Below are positions 1-4,581 of a stretch of DNA of 5,030 nt, one piece after another. The notes under the pieces are model-generated. The model had not been told where the DNA came from and did not search any database. It saw only the letters and a list, made by a program, of their open reading frames with translations. Every line of letters starts with the position of its first letter. The stretch's first letter is position 1. Origin of the DNA: Nitrosarchaeum sp. Its GTDB lineage: Archaea; Thermoproteota; Nitrososphaeria; Nitrososphaerales; Nitrosopumilaceae. The stretch spans positions 1 to 5,030 of the forward strand of contig JABFSW010000104.1 of the NCBI GenBank assembly GCA_013140415.1, read 5' to 3'. Made by a program: the position numbers and the translations under genes.

Positions 1-321
1 AAATTTGTATCCGTGAAAATCTTCTATTATTGGAGTACTGCTTGTTCCAAGACCTAGTACTAATCTACCATTTGAGAGAGTGTCTACTGTTGCAGCTCCC
101 ATTGCAATCGATGATGGACTTCTAGAATAGATGTTGATTATAGATGAACCTATTTTTGGGTTTAATGCTTTTTGTGATACCATACTTAGCATGGAAAAGT
201 TTTCCATTCCCCATGTCTCTGGAATCCAAATTGTATCTACATTAGTATGAGATAATATCTCTGAGCATTCTAAAACTTGATTTATGCTAAGAAGCGAGCC
301 CAAACTGTATGCTATTCGCAT
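1..321 (-). CDS. Luciferase-like (LLM class) flavin/F420-dependent oxidoreductase, N-terminal part (cut by window edge)
   Basis: The first 107 codons of a cytoplasmic TIM-barrel oxidoreductase of the bacterial luciferase / methylene-tetrahydromethanopterin reductase superfamily; the C-terminal part lies beyond the left edge. Seen in translation: MRIAYSLGS as first strand, IWIPETWG near residues 31-38, then IYSRSPSSIAMGAATVD followed by SNGRLVLGLGTSS near residues 66-95. The pattern of R-x-P-x-x-x-A-x-x-x-x-x-x-D, then S-x-G-R-hydrophobic-x-L-G-[LI]-G, is the family hallmark. Members reduce or oxidise small substrates with FMN or coenzyme F420. Thaumarchaea make F420, so F420 use is a reasonable inference, but the substrate cannot be told. 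The ATG at 321-319 is the only plausible start, because an in-frame TAG lies two codons upstream. No Shine-Dalgarno is visible. It is divergent from the small plus-strand ORF at 571-720. Confidence 0.85.
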   Translation of the reverse strand, partial: MRIAYSLGSLLSINQVLECSEILSHTNVDTIWIPETWGMENFSMLSMVSQKALNPKIGSSIINIYSRSPSSIAMGAATVDTLSNGRLVLGLGTSSTPIIEDFHGYKF

Positions 322-340
322 AGGCTAACTGTAACTCTTG

Positions 341-347
341 GATATTC
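341..347 (-). promoter_or_regulatory. Possible TATA box of the LLM oxidoreductase
   Basis: On the minus strand, GAATATC lies about 23 bases before the ATG at 321, close to the spacing expected for a leaderless archaeal transcript. A second candidate is the palindrome GATATATC at 366-373, which would give a leader of about 20 bases. The sequence does not decide between them. Confidence 0.25.
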
Positions 348-462
348 TAGTGTTTCCGATTTTTTGATATATCTGTAATTTCTACTTTTGAGCATTTTTA
401 CGGTAAAATCATGCTTTATACTCTAAAGATCCGCATTTTTGGTCTAGTGATTTGACCTAAAT

Positions 463-503
463 TCTAAAACTAAGTCTAAAACTAAGTCTAAAACTAAGTC
501 TAA
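463..503. repeat. Three tandem copies of a 12-base repeat
   Basis: TCTAAAACTAAG occurs without mismatch at 463-474, 475-486 and 487-498. A partial fourth copy, TCTAA, follows at 499-503. The period of 12 is close to one helical turn, so equivalent bases fall on nearly the same DNA face. The repeats lie in the intergenic DNA upstream of the plus-strand ORF (571) and upstream of the minus-strand LLM gene (321). They could be replication-slippage products or a clustered binding site. Confidence 0.9.
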
Positions 504-539
504 CTCTTTTAGTATTATGTTAATTATCATTGAGGTCGA

Positions 540-546
540 ATATTAT
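540..546 (+). promoter_or_regulatory. Possible TATA box for the 571-720 ORF
   Basis: AATATTATG-like sequence centred about 28 bases before the TTG at 571. This is the same spacing seen at several other starts in this window and would give a leaderless mRNA. The same bases contain the ATG at 545, so a box here competes with reading that ATG as a start. Confidence 0.3.
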
Positions 547-570
547 GAAAGCAATTTCTAATCTCAATTA

Positions 571-720
571 TTGAACGAACAAAGTTACGCTGAAAACCCT
601 ACACAAAAAAGCTCCTTTTGGGATAATGCTACAAAATATGCTGCATCGTCAAATGGGGATGAATCATTTGTAAGTGAGATAGCATACATGATGGTCACCC
701 TTCATAGAACAGGCGGATAA
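571..720 (+). CDS. Candidate small protein of unknown function, 49 residues
   Basis: An open frame from TTG 571 to TAA 718-720. I do not recognise the family. The translation begins MNEQSYAENPTQ, contains SSFWDNATKYAASSNGDES and ends in EIAYMMVTLHRTGG. This mixed composition, with an acidic Ser/Asn-rich middle and an amphipathic end, looks more like a real soluble protein than a random AT-rich frame. In-frame stop TAA 559-561 lies just upstream, and the only other in-frame starts are ATGs at 688 and 691, so TTG is the only way to use most of the frame. A TATA-like box about 28 bases upstream supports a leaderless start. It is convergent with the nucleotidyltransferase, with stop codons 2 bases apart. 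Alternatives are a C-terminal remnant of a decayed gene, or a frameshifted gene starting at ATG 545, which has a good Shine-Dalgarno (GAGGTC, 532-537) but stops after nine codons. Confidence 0.45.
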   Translation: MNEQSYAENPTQKSSFWDNATKYAASSNGDESFVSEIAYMMVTLHRTGG

Positions 721-737
721 AACTAACTTGTTTTATC
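716..737. terminator. Perfect 8-bp inverted repeat over the convergent stop codons
   Basis: GATAAAAC (716-723) and GTTTTATC (730-737) are exact reverse complements separated by six bases. The hairpin contains the TAA of the plus-strand ORF and straddles the stop codon (725-723) of the minus-strand nucleotidyltransferase. Each strand of the stem ends in a short T-rich half. Archaeal termination depends mainly on T-tracts, so a bidirectional terminator role is possible but unproven. Confidence 0.45.
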
Positions 738-1391
738 TAATTCTGATGAACATTCTTCAATATCTTTGAATGAGTCAATAGAGCACCACAAGACGTTTTT
801 AAATTTAACAGTGGTTAATTTTCCTTTTTTTGCATAATCTGGAAAGACTGTTTTTTCTATATCTCCTTTGTTTGGCAAGTCTTTCAATATCTCTTTTTGC
901 AAATGATATATTCCTGCATTCATCCATAAATTTGAGATTTCTTTTTTCTCGTTAAACTTAGTCACCTTATCATCTTTTGTCTCTATGGTTCCAAACTTTG
1001 TTTTTAATTCAATTGATGCAATTGAATTTTGTTTTTTTGCTAATTGATTGAGATTAATGTTAGTTATGGTATCACCATTTAACACAAAAAAAGATTTATC
1101 TTTCATTGACAAGCCAGCTTGTCTGATAGCTCCACCAGTACCTAATGGTGCTTTTTCTACTGAAAATTTTATTTTAACTCCAAGATTATTTTTCATGGCA
1201 AGAAAATTTTTAATCATCGCTGCCTTGTAACCTGTACAAATTATAATTTCTTTAACGCCATATTTTTTTAGATACTTTATTTGCCATTCTATAATTGGAA
1301 TGTTATTGATAGGAACAAGTGATTTTGGAACATAATCAGTAATTGGACGTAAACGCTTTCCTCTTCCCCCTGCCAAAATTATTGCCTTCAT
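723..1391 (-). CDS. Sugar-1-phosphate nucleotidyltransferase (RmlA/HddC/mannose-1-P guanylyltransferase-like)
   Basis: A 222-residue cytoplasmic enzyme that joins a sugar 1-phosphate to an NTP, giving an NDP-sugar and pyrophosphate for glycan synthesis. Seen: the nucleotide-binding signature LAGGRGKRLRPIT at residues 6-18 with the conserved Lys23 in VPKSLVP, PLGTGGAIRQAG at 82-93 (nucleotide/sugar pocket), NGDT at 105-108 carrying the metal-binding aspartate, and NAGIY at 158-162. The C-terminal end carries WCSIDSFKDIEE instead of the more usual D-[IV]-G-T-P-E-D; the aspartate is kept. There is no left-handed beta-helix, so it is a stand-alone nucleotidyl domain. The sugar and base cannot be assigned. 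ATG 1391 is chosen over the TTG one codon upstream because it begins exactly at the family's N-terminus and lies 26 bases from a TATA-like box. The gene stands alone, with no glycosyltransferase neighbour in view. Confidence 0.88.
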   Translation of the reverse strand: MKAIILAGGRGKRLRPITDYVPKSLVPINNIPIIEWQIKYLKKYGVKEIIICTGYKAAMIKNFLAMKNNLGVKIKFSVEKAPLGTGGAIRQAGLSMKDKSFFVLNGDTITNINLNQLAKKQNSIASIELKTKFGTIETKDDKVTKFNEKKEISNLWMNAGIYHLQKEILKDLPNKGDIEKTVFPDYAKKGKLTTVKFKNVLWCSIDSFKDIEECSSELDKTS

Positions 1392-1413
1392 CAAAATATC
1401 ATTATTAATGTGA

Positions 1414-1421
1414 CATTATAA
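1414..1421 (-). promoter_or_regulatory. Putative TATA box of the nucleotidyltransferase
   Basis: On the minus strand, TTATAATG is centred about 26 bases before the ATG at 1391, preceded by purine-rich AATTAAAG that could serve as a BRE. No Shine-Dalgarno precedes the ATG. The geometry is that of an archaeal leaderless transcript. Confidence 0.5.
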
Positions 1422-1481
1422 CTTTAATTGGATTTTCCAAATTACGTTAATTATTATGATTTGATTAAAAATACATAGATC

Positions 1482-1583
1482 TTATGTAGACTCGTCTTGT
1501 TTCTTTTTACAAATTCCACAAAAAAGGTAGCCATCTTTGTGTCTAATCCAATAATGACGTATGTGATCTTTTGCTTCATTCAT
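1482..1583 (-). CDS. 33-residue His/Cys protein, putative zinc-binding
   Basis: A very short gene from ATG 1583-1581 to TAA 1484-1482. The translation starts MNEAKDHIRHYWIRHKDG and continues YLFCGICKKKQDEST. Potential metal ligands are His7, His10, His15, Cys22 and Cys25, with the Cys pair in a C-G-I-C knuckle typical of zinc ribbons. I do not recognise a named family. An in-frame TAA four codons upstream fixes the ATG as start. It follows the DedA gene by 29 bases on the same strand, so it may be the last gene of that cluster. A TATA-like TAATTATATC at 1606-1615 could also drive it alone as a leaderless mRNA. Function is unknown; a DNA- or protein-binding mini zinc finger is only an inference. 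It is too short for most gene callers, but the knuckle and the separate promoter argue that it is real. Confidence 0.6.
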   Translation of the reverse strand: MNEAKDHIRHYWIRHKDGYLFCGICKKKQDEST

Positions 1584-1605
1584 CCTGTTATTTTAATTCT
1601 AACTT

Positions 1606-1615
1606 GATATAATTA
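1606..1615 (-). promoter_or_regulatory. Possible TATA box for the 33-residue gene
   Basis: Minus-strand TAATTATATC is centred about 27 bases before ATG 1583 and overlaps the TAA stop of the DedA gene (1615-1613). It would allow the small gene to be transcribed independently of the cluster upstream. Confidence 0.4.
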
Positions 1616-2146
1616 TTTTAAAAAAACATTTAGAGTTGCTATTCCAAAATAATATCCAGCGCCAGTTAATGCTATACTCCATATGCATGAGCCTATCAAC
1701 GTAAAAATCAAAAATTTGATTGGATTCATATTAAAAATCCCAGCAGGAATTGACACTAGTTCACGAATTCCAGGAATCACTCTGCCAATTATCACTGATT
1801 TATCTCCATATTTTTCAAACCAATGATCAGCTTTTTCTAAACTACTTTCTTTGATTTTTGCATATTTTAGATATTTTATCAGTCCTATACGTCCCAACCT
1901 TTTTGATATGATGTAAATCACAAATGCACCTATTGTGGCACCAGCACCACCGGTTATTCCAACACCTACAACATGAAATATATTCATTTGATTTTTTAAT
2001 ATACTATATCCAGCTAAAGGAAATACCACTTCACTTGGAATTGGTGGAAAAACTGTTTCAATTAATGCAGCTAAAAATACTCCGGGATAAAGATTCTGAG
2101 ACACTAGTGAGACAATCCACTGAATGAATGCATCTATTTCACTCAA
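1613..2146 (-). CDS. DedA-family (VTT/SNARE-associated domain) membrane protein
   Basis: A 177-residue integral membrane protein. Seen: E-T-V-F-P-P-I-P-S-E at residues 30-39, the first re-entrant-loop motif of DedA proteins, and G-R-x-I-P-G-I-R-E-L-V-S-I-P-A-G at 121-136, the second, with its conserved arginines. Hydrophobic segments lie near 20-50, 57-81 and 143-170. Length is slightly short of typical bacterial DedA proteins (about 200). Bacterial relatives include undecaprenyl-phosphate and phospholipid flippases (UptA, PetA); an archaeal member might move a polyprenyl phosphate or ether lipid, which is inference. The start is TTG 2146-2144, because no in-frame ATG occurs before the first motif and an in-frame TAA lies six codons upstream. 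It begins 1 base after the stop of the 41-residue zinc protein, so translation is probably coupled. Confidence 0.88.
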   Translation of the reverse strand: MSEIDAFIQWIVSLVSQNLYPGVFLAALIETVFPPIPSEVVFPLAGYSILKNQMNIFHVVGVGITGGAGATIGAFVIYIISKRLGRIGLIKYLKYAKIKESSLEKADHWFEKYGDKSVIIGRVIPGIRELVSIPAGIFNMNPIKFLIFTLIGSCIWSIALTGAGYYFGIATLNVFLK

Positions 2147-2147
2147 A

Positions 2148-2273
2148 TTATTTTTCTTCCGTTAAATAATAATGTAATTCTGTATAACATTCAGTGCAGT
2201 ATTCTTGTTCATTTGTATGATCACAATCGTAAACTTTTACTACTTCATTGTTGCATTTTGCACAAGTTGGCAT
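2148..2273 (-). CDS. 41-residue Cys-rich putative zinc-binding protein
   Basis: ATG 2273-2271 to TAA 2150-2148. The translation begins MPTCAKCNNEVVKVYDCDH and continues NEQEYCTECYTELHYYLTEEK. Ligand candidates are Cys4 and Cys7 (CAKC), Cys17 and His19 (CDH), Cys26 and Cys29 (CTEC), plus His34. The spacing fits one zinc-ribbon site (Cys4/7 with Cys26/29) and a possible second site from Cys17, His19 and His34. I do not recognise a named family. It starts 1 base after the TAG of the membrane protein upstream and ends 1 base before the TTG of the DedA gene, so it is almost certainly co-transcribed and translationally coupled with both. No Shine-Dalgarno precedes it. A soluble partner or regulator of the flanking membrane proteins is a guess from context. 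The regular Cys pairs and exact fit between neighbours make it convincing despite its size. Confidence 0.78.
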   Translation of the reverse strand: MPTCAKCNNEVVKVYDCDHTNEQEYCTECYTELHYYLTEEK

Positions 2274-2274
2274 T

Positions 2275-2670
2275 CTAAGATACACTGATTTTAGATTTTT
2301 TTATCTTTATTGCACCTAATGCTGCAATGATTCCTCCAATAACAACGAGACTTCCTCCCTCTCCAATCATTCTTGTGGAATTTTCTGTCTCCGTGGAGAT
2401 TGTTGCAGACATTATTCCTCCAATAATTATTAAAATTCCTGTTACTATCAACATTATTCCCAATCCTTTGTATGGTGGTTTTTTTGATATGAAAAATGCA
2501 ATTATTGATAAAATAATTGGCGGAAATCCAAATGCTATTCCGCGTGCCATGGCATCAAATGGCAAGAATCCATCTCCTGCCCCACCGCCACCTACGATGA
2601 CATCTGCACCATAAATGACTAGTAAAATTATGGAAATTCCTGAAATTACATGTGGAATTGAAATTGACAT
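2275..2670 (-). CDS. Hypothetical four-helix membrane protein
   Basis: A 131-residue protein with four predicted membrane segments near residues 7-27, 45-62, 69-88 and 104-122. Between the first two lies a glycine-rich, mildly acidic loop (VGGGGAGDGFLPFD, about 26-39). Lys/Pro residues (SKKPPYK, 62-68) make a positive loop after helix 2. A polar TETENSTR stretch (93-100) lies between helices 3 and 4, and the C-terminus is basic (KIKKSK). With the positive inside rule, the 62-68 loop and the C-terminus are probably cytoplasmic. No catalytic motif was recognised and no family name can be given; such small proteins are common in thaumarchaea. ATG 2670-2668 has a TATA-like box 26 bases upstream and is the first gene of the cluster that continues with the 41-residue zinc protein and DedA. 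Confidence 0.75.
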   Translation of the reverse strand: MSISIPHVISGISIILLVIYGADVIVGGGGAGDGFLPFDAMARGIAFGFPPIILSIIAFFISKKPPYKGLGIMLIVTGILIIIGGIMSATISTETENSTRMIGEGGSLVVIGGIIAALGAIKIKKSKISVS

Positions 2671-2689
2671 GCTTGGATTTCTTTATTGA

Positions 2690-2700
2690 TATTTAATAAA
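2690..2700 (-). promoter_or_regulatory. Putative promoter (TATA box) of the membrane protein/zinc protein/DedA cluster
   Basis: Minus-strand TTTATTAAATA is centred about 25-26 bases before ATG 2670, giving a leaderless start for the cluster. It sits in the 52-base gap after purK, so the cluster can be transcribed apart from purK, although read-through from purK is not excluded because no clear T-tract separates them. Confidence 0.5.
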
Positions 2701-2722
2701 CCTATTATGGCAAGTTTGTTCT

Positions 2723-3865
2723 TTATGCTGGGTTTATGGATATTTTGTCTTTGAGTGATTCTAATTTTTTTAATAGTTGATCTATTGACTCACCTTGTTT
2801 TCCTACTAAATTGAAATGTCCTAGTTTTCTTGAGGGTTTTGAAATTTTTTTGCCATACATTTTAAGAAAAACATTTTGTTCTGATAGTACTATTGGTTTG
2901 TATTCTCCCTCAAAATTTTTTGGACCTAAAATATTGTACATTATAGTTGGATGCAAAAGAGAAGTATCTCCTAATTCTAAACCCAAAATTGCTCTAAGAT
3001 GTTGCTCAAATTGAGATGTCTCACTTGATTGTAATGTATGGTGGCCAGAATTATGCACTCTTGGTGCAATTTCATTTATTATGATTTCATCATTTTCTGT
3101 AACAAACATCTCTATTCCAAAAATACCTGCACCCTTTAGAACACTCATTGTAGTTTTGGCAATGTCCTGTGCCTTTTTTGCAATTTTTTCAGATACTCTT
3201 GCCGGAGCTATTGTTTGGCAAAGAATATTGTCTTCATGAATGTTTTCTACAAGAGGAAATGTCTTAATTTGCCCTTTTGTGTTTCTTGCAGCAATAACTG
3301 ACACTTCCATTTTAAATGATATGAATTTCTCAAGCATCAAATTTTTTTCATTGAAATAATTAAATGCTTTTTGAATTTGTTTTGGTGAATCTATTTTAAA
3401 ATTACCTCTTCCATCATATGCATCACGTCTAGCTTTGAGTAGTGATGGATATCCAAATTTTCTCAGCCCTTTCTTCAAATCAGAAATAGATTCTACTAAA
3501 ATAAATTCTGGAACGTGAATGTCATTTTGCATTAAAAATGATTTTTGTAAAAATTTATCTTGAATTATTTTTAGTGTTTCTGGGGATGGATTAATTTCTG
3601 CATCTTTTTCAACTATTTTTAATACTTCACTGTCGCCAGATTCTATCTCATATGTAATGATATCAGATCTTTTGGCTAGCTCGATGATGGCGTTTTTATC
3701 TTTAAAATCTGCAATTATTTGCTCTGCGCCTACCTGTGATGCAGAGCAATTTTTTACAGGATCTAAAACTATGACTTTTGAAATGTGTTCAGGCATCTTC
3801 TTGGCTGCCTCTGTTATCATCATTCCAAGTTGCCCGCCGCCTATTATTCCAAGTATCTTACCCAT
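2723..3865 (-). CDS. purK: N5-carboxyaminoimidazole ribonucleotide synthetase PurK
   Basis: A 380-residue cytoplasmic ATP-grasp enzyme that turns AIR, bicarbonate and ATP into N5-CAIR in purine synthesis; its product is the substrate of PurE, encoded divergently. Seen: GGGQLG at residues 9-14 in the N-terminal Rossmann-like domain, YEIESGD near 72-78, DAYDGRG at 148-154 (the ATP-grasp glycine-rich loop), EKFISFKMEVSVIAAR near 179-194, and the strongly conserved metal/substrate motif NEIAPRVHNSGHHT at 264-277. A C-terminal MYGK...RKLGHFNL at about 336-353 is also typical. Length matches the family (about 355-380). ATG 3865 is preferred to the GTG at 3883 because the protein then begins directly at the first strand, as in homologues, and a TATA-like box (3887-3896) lies 26 bases upstream. 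Starting at the GTG would leave that box only a few bases from the start. Confidence 0.95.
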   Translation of the reverse strand: MGKILGIIGGGQLGMMITEAAKKMPEHISKVIVLDPVKNCSASQVGAEQIIADFKDKNAIIELAKRSDIITYEIESGDSEVLKIVEKDAEINPSPETLKIIQDKFLQKSFLMQNDIHVPEFILVESISDLKKGLRKFGYPSLLKARRDAYDGRGNFKIDSPKQIQKAFNYFNEKNLMLEKFISFKMEVSVIAARNTKGQIKTFPLVENIHEDNILCQTIAPARVSEKIAKKAQDIAKTTMSVLKGAGIFGIEMFVTENDEIIINEIAPRVHNSGHHTLQSSETSQFEQHLRAILGLELGDTSLLHPTIMYNILGPKNFEGEYKPIVLSEQNVFLKMYGKKISKPSRKLGHFNLVGKQGESIDQLLKKLESLKDKISINPA

Positions 3866-3886
3866 ATTATTTTCCAGATTCACGAT

Positions 3887-3896
3887 TAAAAATATC
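3887..3896 (-). promoter_or_regulatory. Putative TATA box of purK
   Basis: Minus-strand ATATTTTTAA is centred about 26 bases before ATG 3865, consistent with a leaderless purK mRNA. It also argues against the upstream GTG (3883) as the start. Confidence 0.45.
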
Positions 3897-3968
3897 TAAT
3901 GCTAATTTTTGTAAATTGATTGCTTTTTTCAATGTAGATTCAACCTTTGAGGAACATGATTTTAGCCA

Positions 3969-3981
3969 TTATAGATAATAA
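3969..3981 (+). promoter_or_regulatory. Putative TATA box of purE
   Basis: TTATAGATAATAA is centred about 28 bases before GTG 4004 on the plus strand. Together with the purK box it makes the 138-base gap 3866-4003 a divergent promoter region. Its two boxes are about 80 bases apart, with room for a shared regulator between them. No clear palindromic operator was found. Confidence 0.45.
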
Positions 3982-4003
3982 CTTGCTTTATTTTTCTATT
4001 GTT

Positions 4004-4579
4004 GTGAGTTATACAAAAAAACCATTAATCGGAATCATTATGGGTTCAAGCTCGGATAGTAGAATAATGAAAGATGCTGCTGAAATTTTGGATAAATTTA
4101 AGATAAAACACGAGGATCAGATTGTATCGGCACATAGAACACCTACTCGATTAGAGGAATATGCAAAACATGCAGAAAAAATGGGATTTAAAATAATAAT
4201 TGCAGGTGCAGGTGGAGCTGCACATCTTCCAGGTATGATTGCATCACATACAATAATTCCTGTAATAGGGGTCCCAATTATGGTCTACAACGATAAACAA
4301 TCTAAAAAAACAGACAATTCAAAATTTTCTTCTTTTGGAGGATTAGATTCACTTCTATCTATCTCAGAGATGCCATCAGGTTCGCCTGTTGTGGCAGTTG
4401 GGATAAACAAAGCAGGTAATGCTGGAATATACGCAATGAAAATTTTGGCAAACGAATTTCCAGAACTAAAAAATAAATTAAGACAACACAAATCAGTTCA
4501 ACATGATTCAGTACTAAAAGAATCTGAAGAATTAAAAAAACAGGGTCTTAGTAAATTTGTTAAAAAAAAATTCAAATAA
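4004..4579 (+). CDS. purE: N5-carboxyaminoimidazole ribonucleotide mutase PurE (class I type)
   Basis: A 191-residue cytoplasmic enzyme that converts N5-CAIR to CAIR, the step after PurK. Seen: GIIMGSSSDSRIM at residues 10-22 (phosphate-binding loop), SAHRTP at 42-47 with the catalytic His44, and AGAGGAAHLPGMIA at 67-80, all diagnostic. GLDSLLSISEMPSGSPV follows at 113-129. Relative to E. coli PurE as I recall it, there is an insert of about 14 residues between GVP (89-91) and GLDSL, rich in Lys/Asp/Ser. There is also a basic, charged C-terminal tail from about residue 155. Presence of purK next door supports the PurK-dependent class I mutase role. GTG 4004 is chosen because a TATA-like box lies about 28 bases upstream and the family N-terminus follows at once. 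ATG 3956 would add 16 hydrophobic residues not usual for PurE but cannot be excluded. Confidence 0.93.
   Translation: MSYTKKPLIGIIMGSSSDSRIMKDAAEILDKFKIKHEDQIVSAHRTPTRLEEYAKHAEKMGFKIIIAGAGGAAHLPGMIASHTIIPVIGVPIMVYNDKQSKKTDNSKFSSFGGLDSLLSISEMPSGSPVVAVGINKAGNAGIYAMKILANEFPELKNKLRQHKSVQHDSVLKESEELKKQGLSKFVKKKFK
4562..4570 (-). terminator. T9 tract, candidate terminator of ilvA
   Basis: Nine consecutive A on the plus strand give T9 on the minus strand, starting 11 bases after the ilvA stop codon. Archaeal RNA polymerase terminates at such T-tracts. The same bases encode the Lys-Lys-Lys near the PurE C-terminus, so the terminator would sit inside the neighbouring coding region. Confidence 0.5.
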
Positions 4580-4581
4580 AT

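Larger units (their letters stand above)
322..570. other. Intergenic region between the LLM gene and the small plus-strand ORF
   Basis: A 249-base AT-rich stretch that I could not read as protein in either direction beyond a 9-codon ORF (ATG at 545). It holds the putative minus-strand promoter of the LLM gene (341-373), a 12-base tandem repeat (463-503), and a TATA-like box (540-546) in front of the plus-strand ORF. GAGGTC at 532-537 is spaced like a Shine-Dalgarno for the ATG at 545. No tRNA-like or rRNA-like structure was recognised. Confidence 0.5.

Noticed and set aside
463..503. CRISPR array from the tandem repeat
   Set aside because: Units are 12 bases, directly adjacent with no spacers, and no cas gene is in view.
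545..574. Nine-codon ORF with a good Shine-Dalgarno as a gene in its own right
   Set aside because: Too short to support alone; kept only as a possible leader peptide or frameshift relic in the findings.
2327..2614. Plus-strand open frame of 95 codons antisense to the four-helix membrane protein
   Set aside because: Its Ile/Pro-rich translation is what the reverse strand of a hydrophobic Gly/Ile-rich protein gives, it has no motif, and the minus-strand gene fits neighbours and promoter.
3866..3883. GTG 3883 as start of purK, adding six residues
   Set aside because: Homologous PurK proteins begin at the first beta strand, and the TATA-like box at 3887-3896 is too close to this GTG for it to be used.
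3947..4003. TTG 3947 or ATG 3956 as start of purE
   Set aside because: They add a hydrophobic extension not expected for PurE and would place the TATA-like box inside the gene. The GAGG before ATG 3956 is only 3 bases away. Not fully excluded.
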